Shown: in pieces, positions 35,571 to 44,401 of the stretch | Numbering within the stretch: position 1 is the stretch's first letter | How the letters are laid out: every line of letters begins with the position of its first letter | Source of the DNA: Planctomicrobium piriforme | GTDB lineage: Bacteria > Planctomycetota > Planctomycetia > Pirellulales > UBA1268 | Direction of reading: 5' to 3' | Assembly: GCA_945861585.1 (NCBI GenBank) | Contig: CAMAVC010000005.1 | Span: 1-64,000 of the forward strand | DNA: 64,000 bases | The notes under the pieces: model-generated | Database searches by the model: none | What the model was told of the DNA's origin: nothing | The model's input: the letters and a program-made list of their open reading frames with translations, nothing else | Made by a program: the position numbers and the translations under genes

Positions 35571-37535
35571 GTGATCGTGTCGCCACACTGTGCACCGGCT
35601 GCCGTGCTGCGAGGTCTTCTGAGACGCGTTGCGCACACGACGGTCGCCACGACGGTCGCATTGTTGGTGGGGGCAGGTGGGGTGCCGGCCGCCGGCCCGG
35701 CTGCCGATTTGCCGTGGATTCGGACGAGTGAGGAGCGGTTCGTCGATGCCGCGAGTGAACCGGTGCTGCTCCGGGGATGCAACCTCGGAAACTGGCTCTT
35801 GCTCGAGATGTGGATGCTGGCGGTCGATGAGCGGGAGTTCCCCGATCAGCACGCCTTCGAGACCAACCTCGTCGAGCGTTTCGGCGAGGACGAGAAGAAC
35901 CGGTTGATGCAGCTGTATCGGGCCAACTGGATCACGCCCCGTGACTTTGATGTGATCCGCTCCTTCGGTTTCAATGTTGTCCGCGTGCCCTTCGACCACA
36001 GGCTCGTGGAGGATCAGGAGCATCCGGGCACCTGCCGCGAGGACGGCCTCGCCTGGCTGGACCACGCCGTCGGGATGGCGGAGACGGCCGGAATCCATCT
36101 GATCCTCGACATGCATGGCGTGCCGGGTGGCCAGAGCATCGATCACCCCACCGGTCGGATCGGCCAGAACCGACTCTGGAGTGATCCCGACTGCGTGGCC
36201 CGCACAGTCTCGCTCTGGCAGACGATCGCAGAGCGGTACCGTGACCACCCGTCGGTGGCGGGCTACGACGTGATCAACGAGCCGTTTGGAGACATGAAGA
36301 CCGACGTGCGGCCCCAACTCAGGACGATCTTCGAGGAGATCTATCACGCCATCCGGCAGGTCGATGCTCGGCACATCATTTTTGCCCCGGCGCCACTCTG
36401 GGGAGGTCACGGCTTCTACGGCAACCCGCACGAGCACGGCTGGACAAACGTCGCGTTCACCGAGCATCACTACCCGGGGATCTTCGGCTCCCCACCCACC
36501 CTTCGCACCCACGCGAACTTCATCCACCGGTTGCTCCCCGAGAAGCAGGCGGAGCTGCGGGCAGTTCAGACCCCGATGTTGATCGGCGAATGGAATCCGG
36601 TCTTTGAGCGGCTCGGAGGCGGAAACCTCACGCGACGGTACTTTGACGAATATGGCAAGCTCGGCTGGGCCGCCATCATGTGGTCGTACAAGTTGCTCGA
36701 CCGCCGGGGCGGCGTGATCGACGACAACTGGCACCTGGTCAGCAACGCCCGGCCTCTCGAGCCGCCTGATTTTCGAAGCGCCAGCAGCGAAGCGATCGCG
36801 GACTACTTTCGCTCCTTTGCCACGATGGAGTATGTGATTGACGAACCGTTGCGGCTGGCGCTGACGCGGGACGAACCCGTTGCCGTGCCCTTGCCCGTCC
36901 CGCCGCGCCCTCTGCCCGCGGCGCCCCACGAAGATGACATCGCCGGCTGGACGCCAATCGATATCGGTGATGCCGTTCCGGGCGGCCAGCGGCTCGACGC
37001 CGACGGCGTCCTGGCCGTGTACGGCGGAGGTTCCGACATCTGGGGAGAGGCCGACTCGTTTCGATTTGTGCACCGACCGGAAACTGGTGATTTCACGCTC
37101 ACGGCCACCGTCACGAGCCTCGGCGACACCGACGACTTTGCCAAGGCGGGGCTGATGGTTCGCAGCGATCTCTCGCCCGAAGCCGCGCACGTGATGGTTC
37201 ACGTGATTCCGGATGGCCGGGTGATGCTCGGACATCGTGACCGGCCTGGCGGACGGATGGCCGAAGAGTCGGTCGAAGCCGTGCCGCTCCCCACACGATT
37301 GCGGCTGAGCCGGCGCGGTGACGTGATCGTCGGCGAGTATCTTGCCGGAGACGACGGCTGGCGGCACGTCGGCCTCCCGCTGACCGTGCCGGCACTCGCG
37401 GGGCCATGCCCTGTCGGAATCGCCGTGCTCAGCCATCGGAGGGACGGACTCACCGAAGCTATCTTCACAGGGATCGACGCCGATCATCCTGCCGCCGAGG
37501 GCCCGCCCCCCACTTCTTCCTCGAGGAACCCATGA
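35571..37535 (+). CDS. GH5 exo-glucanase-like glycoside hydrolase with C-terminal DUF1349-like domain
   Basis: A 654-aa exported glycosidase. A hydrophobic signal (about 24-42) precedes the GH5 barrel, whose GCNLGNWLLLEMW and LILDMHGVPGGQ segments resemble exo-1,3-beta-glucanases. The acid/base Glu237 is in VINEPFG and the nucleophile Glu340 in LIGEWNPVF. The C-terminal 190 residues (from DIAGWTPIDIGDAVPGGQ) look like a DUF1349/concanavalin-like module that may bind the glycan. The start is GTG at 35571, without a ribosome site; a nearby GTG at 35577 is possible. The stop overlaps the lacI ATG (ATGA). Exact substrate is inferred from fold similarity only. Confidence 0.87.
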   Translation: MIVSPHCAPAAVLRGLLRRVAHTTVATTVALLVGAGGVPAAGPAADLPWIRTSEERFVDAASEPVLLRGCNLGNWLLLEMWMLAVDEREFPDQHAFETNLVERFGEDEKNRLMQLYRANWITPRDFDVIRSFGFNVVRVPFDHRLVEDQEHPGTCREDGLAWLDHAVGMAETAGIHLILDMHGVPGGQSIDHPTGRIGQNRLWSDPDCVARTVSLWQTIAERYRDHPSVAGYDVINEPFGDMKTDVRPQLRTIFEEIYHAIRQVDARHIIFAPAPLWGGHGFYGNPHEHGWTNVAFTEHHYPGIFGSPPTLRTHANFIHRLLPEKQAELRAVQTPMLIGEWNPVFERLGGGNLTRRYFDEYGKLGWAAIMWSYKLLDRRGGVIDDNWHLVSNARPLEPPDFRSASSEAIADYFRSFATMEYVIDEPLRLALTRDEPVAVPLPVPPRPLPAAPHEDDIAGWTPIDIGDAVPGGQRLDADGVLAVYGGGSDIWGEADSFRFVHRPETGDFTLTATVTSLGDTDDFAKAGLMVRSDLSPEAAHVMVHVIPDGRVMLGHRDRPGGRMAEESVEAVPLPTRLRLSRRGDVIVGEYLAGDDGWRHVGLPLTVPALAGPCPVGIAVLSHRRDGLTEAIFTGIDADHPAAEGPPPTSSSRNP

Positions 37536-38617
37536 CCACCGTCCGAGAGATCGCAACTAATCTTGGGGTTGCGCCGTCGACCGTTTCCCGTGCCCTCAGC
37601 GGATCGTCCCGGATCAGCGAGCGGGTTCGCGACCGTGTCTTGCGGGAGGCCCGCCGCCTCGGCTACGGCCGCGGCCGGTCGGCCCCGCGGGTGGGCTCCG
37701 TCACCCTCGGAGTTGCGTTCCTCAACAAATATGCCTGGCCGCAGTTCACGGGCTACGATTCTCTCATCCTCGCCGGGATGGTGCGGGGCGCGCGCGAAGC
37801 GAGGGCCGACGTCATGTTTGTCGACCTTCAGCAGCGGCTCCACGGCGAGTCCTACCGCTCATTCCTTGCGGGCCGTGGGGTTCACGGCCTCATTCTCCGG
37901 GTCGATGACGAAACGCACCACGTCGCGATCGATATCGCGAAAGACGGTGTGGACGTCGCGGTGATTGCCGACCGCTACGACGAGGAAGACGTCAACTTCG
38001 CCTGCTGTTGCTCTCGGAATGCCGCCCAAGATGCAGTGCAGCACCTGATCGGCCTCGGGCATCGACGGATCGGATTTTGCCGCAACAATGTCATGGATCG
38101 CGACCACCGGGACAGGTACGACGGGTACCGAGCCGCGCTGGAGGGCGCGGGGATCGAGTTGGACGACCAACTGCACATCAGTCGGCCAGCCGACGTCGCC
38201 GGCGGCGCGGCAGCACTGAATGCATTCCTGTCGAATGCGGCCCCGCCGACGGCGATTTTCTTCACGGATCCCCTGATGACCGCGGGTGCCCTCCGCCGGG
38301 CGGTCGAACTCGGGGTCCGCGTGCCGGATGAACTGTCGATCGTCGGTGTCGACGACGGGGACGACACGCGGCACATGACCTATCCGATCTATACGGCCGT
38401 CTGCCAACGTTCCTCCGACCTGGGCGAGCGGGCGGCCCGCTGGTTGGCTCGCCGCTGCGGCGGGGACCAACGTGGTGAGGGGCCGTTTCAGCTCCTGCTC
38501 GAGGCCTATCTCGAAGTGAACCAGTCGACGGCTCCCCCCCCGGCCCAGCCGGTGCGGGTGACCTCAAAGAGTCAAGAAAGGGAGAGGACGTTCAACGGTA
38601 CTCCCGCAGGCGTTTGA
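37532..38617 (+). CDS. LacI-family transcriptional regulator
   Basis: A 361-aa repressor. The N-terminal helix-turn-helix is TVREIATNLGVAPSTVSRAL (about 3-22), followed by the hinge and a periplasmic-binding-protein-like sensor domain with IGLGHRRIGFCRNN, PTAIFFTDPLM and ELSIVGVDDGD. It is coupled to the GH5 gene by an ATGA overlap, so it probably controls this operon in response to a sugar. The final 35 residues are Pro/Ser-rich. Confidence 0.93.
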   Translation: MTTVREIATNLGVAPSTVSRALSGSSRISERVRDRVLREARRLGYGRGRSAPRVGSVTLGVAFLNKYAWPQFTGYDSLILAGMVRGAREARADVMFVDLQQRLHGESYRSFLAGRGVHGLILRVDDETHHVAIDIAKDGVDVAVIADRYDEEDVNFACCCSRNAAQDAVQHLIGLGHRRIGFCRNNVMDRDHRDRYDGYRAALEGAGIELDDQLHISRPADVAGGAAALNAFLSNAAPPTAIFFTDPLMTAGALRRAVELGVRVPDELSIVGVDDGDDTRHMTYPIYTAVCQRSSDLGERAARWLARRCGGDQRGEGPFQLLLEAYLEVNQSTAPPPAQPVRVTSKSQERERTFNGTPAGV

Positions 38618-38681
38618 CTGGTGATGACAGCATGATGCGACGACGCCGCGGTCGGTTCCGGCGGCGTGGGTGCTCTTCCGA

Positions 38682-38725
38682 GCCCGGAAACTCGCCCAAG
38701 CGACTGCGGGCCGGGCCGGTTTTTT
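38682..38725 (+). terminator. Probable intrinsic terminator after lacI
   Basis: GCCCGG (38682-38687) pairs with CCGGGC (38711-38716), with an inner CGCCC/GCGGG-like pairing, and is followed after GG by six T (38720-38725). It lies 65 bases past the lacI stop. Confidence 0.5.
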
Positions 38726-38820
38726 CCTTGGCACTCCCCGCCTCTGAGTCCAGCCTTCAGGCGGGGGATGTGCGGCTGGTTTGACATCTGGTCCGCTCCG
38801 CTCGGCCGACGCTGGTCGAA

Positions 38821-40491
38821 GTGCCATTGGCCGACCTATCCTTTGGTCCTCAGGCACATTGTCGCCCAGCGGAGTTCGATTTCATTTCCACTCCGGCGAA
38901 CGCACCTGTCGTCACGACACGGCGCACCGACCTCGATGCCCTGCGCAGCTTCGCCATGCTGCTGGGCGTCGCCCTGCACGCGGCGCTGAGCTTCGTGCCG
39001 TTTCCCTGGCCCGTGCGAGACGTCGAACGGAGCGACGTGCTCGTCCTGTTGATCGCGGCCGTACACGGCTTCCGGATGCCGCTGTTCTTCCTGCTGAGCG
39101 GCTATTTCACGATGCTCGTCTTTCGCCGCCGCGGGCTCGCGAGCCTGCTCGAGCAGCGGTTCATGCGGATCTTCCTGCCGCTGATCATCGCCACGGCGAC
39201 GATCGTGCCGCTCGACACGGTGATCGAGGGCTATGCGCTGCGGACGAACCAGCGCGATCCCACCGTTGTCGACCTGCTCTCAGGCGACGAAGCAGCGGTG
39301 CGCCGGCGGCTCGCGGCCCCCGGAGCGGCCGATCGCGAGGACGCTCTCTGGGGCCTCAAGCCACTCGACTGGGCCACGATGCGGGGCGACCCGGACATCG
39401 TGGCAGCCGTGCTCGACGCCGGCGGCGAAGCCAATAGCTGCGATCGCACCGGCAACGCGCCGCTCCACCTGGCCACCTACTTTGGCCGGGACAAAGCGGC
39501 GAGGCTCCTCATGGAGCGGGGCGCGGACCCGAACGCCACGAACATCGTCGGCCGGCTGCCTGCGGCGATGATGAGCCAGCCGGCCGATCTCGTCAGCGAA
39601 TTCGCGCCCCTCATCGACATGAATCCGGTCGGCGTCGAGGAGATCCTCGCCGGCCGCGAGCGACTGCGTGACTGCCTGCCCCCGGGGCCGAATCCACAGG
39701 GCACCCTCGGCGGCCCACTCGACCGAGCGACGCTCGCCTGGTCCGAGATCCTGTCGGCGGAATGGCTCCGCCTGCGAGTTGGTTCGTGGTCGGTGCACCT
39801 CGTGCAGACGAACATCTTCCACCACCTCTGGTTCCTGTGGTTCCTGTGCTGGCTCATCGTCGCATTCGCGGCGCTCGCCTGGACGGGCCTTGTGCCGACG
39901 GGCCGCCGACGCTGGTGGCTGGTGGCGGCCTCGTGCGTGCCGCAGATGGTGATGGGGATGTCGATGGCGGTGGGCTACGGCCCCGACACGTCGCTCGGGA
40001 TTCTCCCGCGGCCACACCTGCTTGCCTTCTACGCCTGCTTCTACTTCTTCGGCGTCGCCACGTTCGCCGCGGAGGGCCTCGATACGCGGCTCGGCCGCCA
40101 CTGGAAGCTGCTCCTGCCGACGGGGATCGTGCTCTTCCTGATCGGCATCGCCACCATGAACGACCGGCTGCTCGCGAGCGTGCTGCAGCCCGCCTACGCA
40201 TGGGCGATATCGCTGGGACTGATCGGGCTGTTTTCCCGATTCTGCTCCCGGCCCAGCCCGCTCGTGTCATGGTTGGCCGACGCCTCGTACTGGATGTACA
40301 TCGTGCACCCGCCGGTGGTGATGGTGGCGCAGATGATCGTTCGCCGGTGGGCCGTGCCGGCAGACCTGAAGTTTCTCGTGGTCATGGCGCTGGTGACGCC
40401 GGCGCTGCTCCTGAGCTACCGCTACGGCGTGCGCTCCACGCCGATCGGCAGCCTGCTCAACGGCCCGCGCAGGGCCTCGTCCGGCAGCTAG
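38821..40491 (+). CDS. Acyltransferase-3 membrane protein with ankyrin-repeat insert
   Basis: A membrane O-acyltransferase-like protein of about 556 aa. The family motif RRTDLDALRSFAMLLGVALHAAL carries the Arg and catalytic His of acyltransferase 3, shown here by position (about residues 34-54). Instead of an uninterrupted helical bundle, about residues 150-260 form a soluble insert with ankyrin repeats (GLKPLDWATMRGDPDIVAAV; NAPLHLATYFGRDKAARLLM). Helices then resume to the C-terminus. The start is uncertain: GTG 38821, TTG 38827 or ATT 38884, the last giving STPANAP as N-terminus, with CGGAG nine bases upstream; no ATG lies before the motif. Substrate unknown. Confidence 0.82.
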   Translation: MPLADLSFGPQAHCRPAEFDFISTPANAPVVTTRRTDLDALRSFAMLLGVALHAALSFVPFPWPVRDVERSDVLVLLIAAVHGFRMPLFFLLSGYFTMLVFRRRGLASLLEQRFMRIFLPLIIATATIVPLDTVIEGYALRTNQRDPTVVDLLSGDEAAVRRRLAAPGAADREDALWGLKPLDWATMRGDPDIVAAVLDAGGEANSCDRTGNAPLHLATYFGRDKAARLLMERGADPNATNIVGRLPAAMMSQPADLVSEFAPLIDMNPVGVEEILAGRERLRDCLPPGPNPQGTLGGPLDRATLAWSEILSAEWLRLRVGSWSVHLVQTNIFHHLWFLWFLCWLIVAFAALAWTGLVPTGRRRWWLVAASCVPQMVMGMSMAVGYGPDTSLGILPRPHLLAFYACFYFFGVATFAAEGLDTRLGRHWKLLLPTGIVLFLIGIATMNDRLLASVLQPAYAWAISLGLIGLFSRFCSRPSPLVSWLADASYWMYIVHPPVVMVAQMIVRRWAVPADLKFLVVMALVTPALLLSYRYGVRSTPIGSLLNGPRRASSGS

Positions 40492-40547
40492 ACTGCTTCA
40501 GAAACCTTGATCATCAGACGGTCTCTCACGTACCTCCGCCCGCACCC

Positions 40548-42230
40548 ATGACACCCGTCACCCCTAGCGCAGGCCCGCCGAACCGCGGCTCCCTCGACGA
40601 CTTCCTGGCAGCTGACGAGATCGGGCCGCTGCCCAAGCTCTCCGACCGCGACTGGGACGCGCTGCGGCGGAAGGTCGGCAGCCAACTGGCCTGGCGGTTC
40701 TGCACGATGCGAAACCTCGTCGCCCACCGAGGGCGATTCGCCTTCGACGCCATGGGCTTCGCCTGGGGCGGCATCTATCGGACGCTCCTGGTGAGCTCGA
40801 TCGTGACCACGTCGTTTCGCAACGAAGGCCATTTCCGCGCCGGAGAGCGGATCGGCGGTACCAGCGATTTTTTTTCGGGGGCGTTTGCGTTCTCCCGGGC
40901 ATCCGCAGAGTTCGACGAGATCGTTCGGCTGGTCAACCTCAGGCACCACGTCGCCGGCGTCGTGACGCCGGTCAGCGACGGCCGCGTCTGCGTCGTGCCA
41001 GGCTACGAGGCCGACTACGCCTATGTCGCCACCGCCTTCATCGAGTCGATCCGCCGCGGGCTGGGCCTCTGCGGACTCGCCTCCGACAGCCCCGCCGGCC
41101 GGGTGCTGGCCGGCCAGGTGTGCACGATCCTCTATCAGCTCGCCGGCTCCACCGGGCTGACTCGGGTGCCGCGCGACCTGGCCGCCCACGAGCGGTTTCG
41201 CGACGCCTACGACCAGCGGCTTCGTGAGCGGCCCCCGTCGCCTCGTGTTCGACGGATGGCCCAGGAAATCGCCCACCGCATCGTGCCCTTCACGGCCTTC
41301 ATGTCGGGCTCGACCGCCGCTGCCCACGTCGCGCGGCACATCGACCCCGAGACGAGGCAGTTCCTGTTTCCAGACGGCGAGGTTCCGGAGGAACTGGAGC
41401 GGCGGCGGCAGGAATGGCACCGACGGCAGAAGCGACAGCGAACCCTCGCTGACATTCGCGGCAAGTCGCAGGCCCGGCAGGCGCTGGCCCTGCGACCCGA
41501 TGTGGCCGCGCTCCACCTGGCGTATCACGAGGCAGTGCACGTCAACACCGACGACGCGATCGACGACCGGCTCGTGGGCGCGATCCTGCTCCATGCCCTC
41601 GACGCCGACCCCTCCTGCACCCCGCCGCTCGAGCGGCGGTCGATCGAGCTCGCCCCCGGTGAGGCACTCATCCGACAGGGACAACAGGTGGGCGAGATGT
41701 ACGTCGTGCTCTCCACGACCGCACCCCTGGTCGTCATGCATGCCCGCGACGACGCGGAGCCGCGACAGGTGGCCGTGCTCGCCGCGCCCACCGTGCTCGG
41801 CGAGATCGGGATGTGGCGGGGCCAGCCGGCCGTGGCGACCGTGACGACCCGGGAACCCAACCGCCTCGAGATGCTCGTGATCGATGCGGTGCGGTTCGCG
41901 GCGCTCAAGAAGGAGCCCGGCTTCCGCGCCGCCACCGCCGCCGAGGTGCAGCGTCGGCTCGCGCTCAACTCGGCCCTCCTCGGCACGCTGCTCGACGATG
42001 CCGCCGCCAGCACCAAGAGCCCGCTGGTGGCGTCGATTGCACAGCTGTTCCGCTTCCTCACAGGCGACTCCCACGTCGCGCTCGACGTGGTCATCGGCCT
42101 GCCCGAGCAGGCCACCCCCGATGAATGCGTCGAGGCGCTGCGGACCCAGGTGGACGAGGCCATCCGGGCCGGCGGCCTGCCGCCGGAACTCGAACGGCAC
42201 CTCGCCACCGTGGTGGCCACCATCGGCTGA
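40548..42230 (+). CDS. DUF2236-like (MpaB/latex-clearing type) oxygenase fused to a cyclic-nucleotide-binding domain
   Basis: A 560-aa cytoplasmic protein. The first 330 residues resemble the DUF2236 (MpaB/rubber oxygenase) heme-domain family: FRNEGHFRAGERIGGTSDFF, the RHHVAGVVTP segment with candidate heme-ligand histidines, and YVATAFIESIRRGLGLCG. From about 361 to 470 lies a cNMP-binding fold (APGEALIRQGQQVGEMYVVL; VLGEIGMWRGQPAVATVTT), followed by a helical tail of about 90 residues. The ATG at 40548 starts 56 bases after the acyltransferase stop. Similarity to DUF2236 is my reading of motifs and is less certain than the cNMP domain. The fusion suggests an oxygenase gated by a nucleotide signal. 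Confidence 0.65.
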   Translation: MTPVTPSAGPPNRGSLDDFLAADEIGPLPKLSDRDWDALRRKVGSQLAWRFCTMRNLVAHRGRFAFDAMGFAWGGIYRTLLVSSIVTTSFRNEGHFRAGERIGGTSDFFSGAFAFSRASAEFDEIVRLVNLRHHVAGVVTPVSDGRVCVVPGYEADYAYVATAFIESIRRGLGLCGLASDSPAGRVLAGQVCTILYQLAGSTGLTRVPRDLAAHERFRDAYDQRLRERPPSPRVRRMAQEIAHRIVPFTAFMSGSTAAAHVARHIDPETRQFLFPDGEVPEELERRRQEWHRRQKRQRTLADIRGKSQARQALALRPDVAALHLAYHEAVHVNTDDAIDDRLVGAILLHALDADPSCTPPLERRSIELAPGEALIRQGQQVGEMYVVLSTTAPLVVMHARDDAEPRQVAVLAAPTVLGEIGMWRGQPAVATVTTREPNRLEMLVIDAVRFAALKKEPGFRAATAAEVQRRLALNSALLGTLLDDAAASTKSPLVASIAQLFRFLTGDSHVALDVVIGLPEQATPDECVEALRTQVDEAIRAGGLPPELERHLATVVATIG

Positions 42231-42336
42231 ACGCGGCCGGGAGCCGACTCGGTGCCGCGGCAACCGCTGGCGGTCGGGCCGTTGGCAGGGCTATGCTTCC
42301 GAGCTGCTCACCCACATCCACCGCGGGTCTCACATC

Positions 42337-43143
42337 GTGTTGAAAGCCTACGCGGGTCACTGGTGCCTTATCACCGGGGCCTCCTCGGGGATCGGAGCCG
42401 AGTTCGCCCGGCAGCTGGCGGCGCGGGGCATGCACTGCGTGCTGGTGGCCCGGCGTCAGGATCGCCTCCAGGCCTTGGCGCAGGAACTCGAGGCGGCCCA
42501 CGGCACCCGCTGCGAGATCGTGTCCGCCGACCTGTCCCAGCCGCGTGCGGCACAGGAGCTGCTCGCCGAGGTTGCCCGCCGGGGCATCGCGGTGGAACTG
42601 CTGGTCAACAACGCGGGGTTCGGGATGGTGTCGGCAGTGGAGGAGACCGACGTCGGGCGGGCCCTGGAGTTGATCCAGGTCAACGTCACGTGCCTGACCG
42701 AGTTGACGCTCTCGGCGGCGCAGGAGATGGTCCGCCGCGGGCACGGGGGAATCATCAACATCGGGTCGATCGTGTCGTTCCAGCCCGTCGCCTACATGGG
42801 GGTGTACGCGGCGAGCAAGGCCTACGTGCTGCACTTCAGCGAGGCCCTGTGGGCGGAACTGCGGCCTCGCGGGGTCACCGTGACGACGCTCTGCCCCGGA
42901 ACGACGCGGACCGAGTTCTTCGACCATTCCGGCGTTCCCGGCTGGGCCGAGCGGAAGCGCGGGCAGGACGTGCAGACGGTGGTCAGCACCGGGCTCGCGG
43001 CGTTCGACGCGGGTCGGCAGTACGTGATCTCGGGCTGGATGAACTATCTGGTGTCCCTCGCGGTGCGGCTGGCCACGCGGGCCACGGTGGTCGAGTGGAG
43101 CCTGTCGATCTTCCGCCCCCAGCGCGGTCGCGAAAGACATTGA
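42337..43143 (+). CDS. Short-chain dehydrogenase/reductase
   Basis: A 268-aa classical SDR. The cofactor motif is TGASSGIGAEFA (about 12-23), NNAGFG follows, and the catalytic Ser (IGSIVS) and YAASK (Tyr-x3-Lys) are present. The DltE/YdfG-like organisation suggests an NADP-dependent ketone reductase; substrate is unknown. I chose GTG 42337; no ATG upstream is in frame with it. The stop lies at the edge of the 91-base duplicated segment (43138-43228). Confidence 0.85.
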   Translation: MLKAYAGHWCLITGASSGIGAEFARQLAARGMHCVLVARRQDRLQALAQELEAAHGTRCEIVSADLSQPRAAQELLAEVARRGIAVELLVNNAGFGMVSAVEETDVGRALELIQVNVTCLTELTLSAAQEMVRRGHGGIINIGSIVSFQPVAYMGVYAASKAYVLHFSEALWAELRPRGVTVTTLCPGTTRTEFFDHSGVPGWAERKRGQDVQTVVSTGLAAFDAGRQYVISGWMNYLVSLAVRLATRATVVEWSLSIFRPQRGRERH

Positions 43144-43231
43144 CGCCCGGCGGATCTCGCGGTCATTTCCACTTCGCCGAACGCACCCGCCGCCGCAACG
43201 CGGCGTGCCGATCTCGATGCCCTGCGCAACT
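43138..43231 (+). pseudogene. Decayed 5' end of a second acyltransferase-3 gene
   Basis: Bases 43138-43228 align without gaps to 38857-38947, the 5' end of the ankyrin-acyltransferase gene, with 19 mismatches in about 91 (79% identity). Several differences are synonymous (GAC/GAT, CGC/CGT), so it looks like a diverged coding paralogue. After the RRADLDALRN-encoding segment the frame hits TGA (43229-43231). The following 140 bases are non-coding, with no recognisable remainder of the gene. Confidence 0.75.
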
Positions 43232-43369
43232 GACGTTCTCCCCGGTTCTTGATCCATCCGGGATGTTCGGTTTTTACCTTCGACATCACCGGAATGGATG
43301 GGTTTTTCCGCTAAGCAATGATCTGCCAGTCATGATGGGCGATCTCCCGGTTCTGCTATCTTTTTGGCA

Positions 43370-44401
43370 TCAGGAATTGCTCGCGGGCTTCCTCGGCAGG
43401 AGCACCGCAGGATGCTTTCTGAGCGCGGCCGCGACCTCTGGACTGACAGTGGTCAGACCCATGAGGTGGAGCCGGCCTTTGTGTGTAGCCAACGCAGCTG
43501 CCGTCGGGGAATCCAGATCGGTGATCCCCTTGAGGACGAGCTCGCCGGAGAACCTCGCCAGCGCTGCGGCGGATTCCACGGAGATGCGGGTCAGACCATT
43601 CAGGACGAGCGTGCCGGGGCGATTGAGTTTGCGGTTGCCGACGCGTTTGGCGAGCGCGGCAGCCACCTCGGGATCGAGTGAGGTGAGGTCGTTGAGCACG
43701 AGCACCCCTTCGTGCGCAGCGAGTGCCTCGGCAGTCTCGGGAGTGAGTGATGCGAGCCTGTCGATGCGCAGCACGGAGACGGCCCGGTCGATGCGATGCT
43801 GCGGTCCTTCCTTCTTCGAGACTTCCGTGCCGCGGTGCTTCGCGAGTTCTGCCGCGATCGCTGGCGAGAGTTCCGTAAGGCCCAGCCGCAATTCGCCCCA
43901 CTGCCGGGCGAGCTTCTGCGCGAGCGGCACGGAGTTGAGCCTCTCGAGCCCGTACAGGAGCACCATGCCTTGGTGCGCGGCGAGCGATTTGGCCGCCTCG
44001 GGAGCGAGCCTTTTCAGTCCATTAAGCCGCAGGTCGGCTGTGCCGAAGGCGGGCGATGCGGCGTGGTCGGCGAGCACCTTTGCCGTTTCCGGTGAGAGTT
44101 CTGTCAAACCGTTGAACGAGAGATTCACCTTCGGCTTCACGAGCACCTCCGCCACCTCGGGCGTGAGGCTCGTCAGCGAATCGAACCGCCAAAAGTAACC
44201 ATCCAGCCCGGCTATCGTCGCTGGCTTCTTCGCCGCCAACTCGGTCGCCTGCTCGACCGTGAGCGTGGTGAGCTTCGACACGTCCCGGGCAACGGCGACA
44301 CTGGCGATGCCGGGGTACACGGCGAGCAAGGCACATGCGGCTAGGGCGACGACGAGGCGACGACCGCCAGCCATGGGCACGTGCATCATCGGCGGCCTCA
44401 T
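43370..44401 (-). CDS. Secreted repeat protein, planctomycete LRR-like
   Basis: A 343-aa exported protein with a signal peptide (about 14-38, ending VAVARD). It consists of about eight imperfect repeats of 24-36 residues of the pattern L-x-L-x-G-L-T-x-L-S-P-E-x-A-x-A-L-A-x-H, for example LSFNGLTELSPETAKVLADH and LHLMGLTTVSPEVAAALRKH. They resemble leucine-rich repeats but alternate strand and helix with an SPExA helix cap. The start codon overlaps the DUF1592 stop (ATGA), so it is co-translated with the cytochrome-like operon. Function unknown. Confidence 0.82.
   Translation of the reverse strand: MRPPMMHVPMAGGRRLVVALAACALLAVYPGIASVAVARDVSKLTTLTVEQATELAAKKPATIAGLDGYFWRFDSLTSLTPEVAEVLVKPKVNLSFNGLTELSPETAKVLADHAASPAFGTADLRLNGLKRLAPEAAKSLAAHQGMVLLYGLERLNSVPLAQKLARQWGELRLGLTELSPAIAAELAKHRGTEVSKKEGPQHRIDRAVSVLRIDRLASLTPETAEALAAHEGVLVLNDLTSLDPEVAAALAKRVGNRKLNRPGTLVLNGLTRISVESAAALARFSGELVLKGITDLDSPTAAALATHKGRLHLMGLTTVSPEVAAALRKHPAVLLPRKPASNS

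Noticed and set aside
38735-38768. Hairpin CCCCGCCT...AGGCGGGG as a terminator
   Set aside because: The stem is sound but no T-run follows and it lies past a better terminator at 38682-38725.
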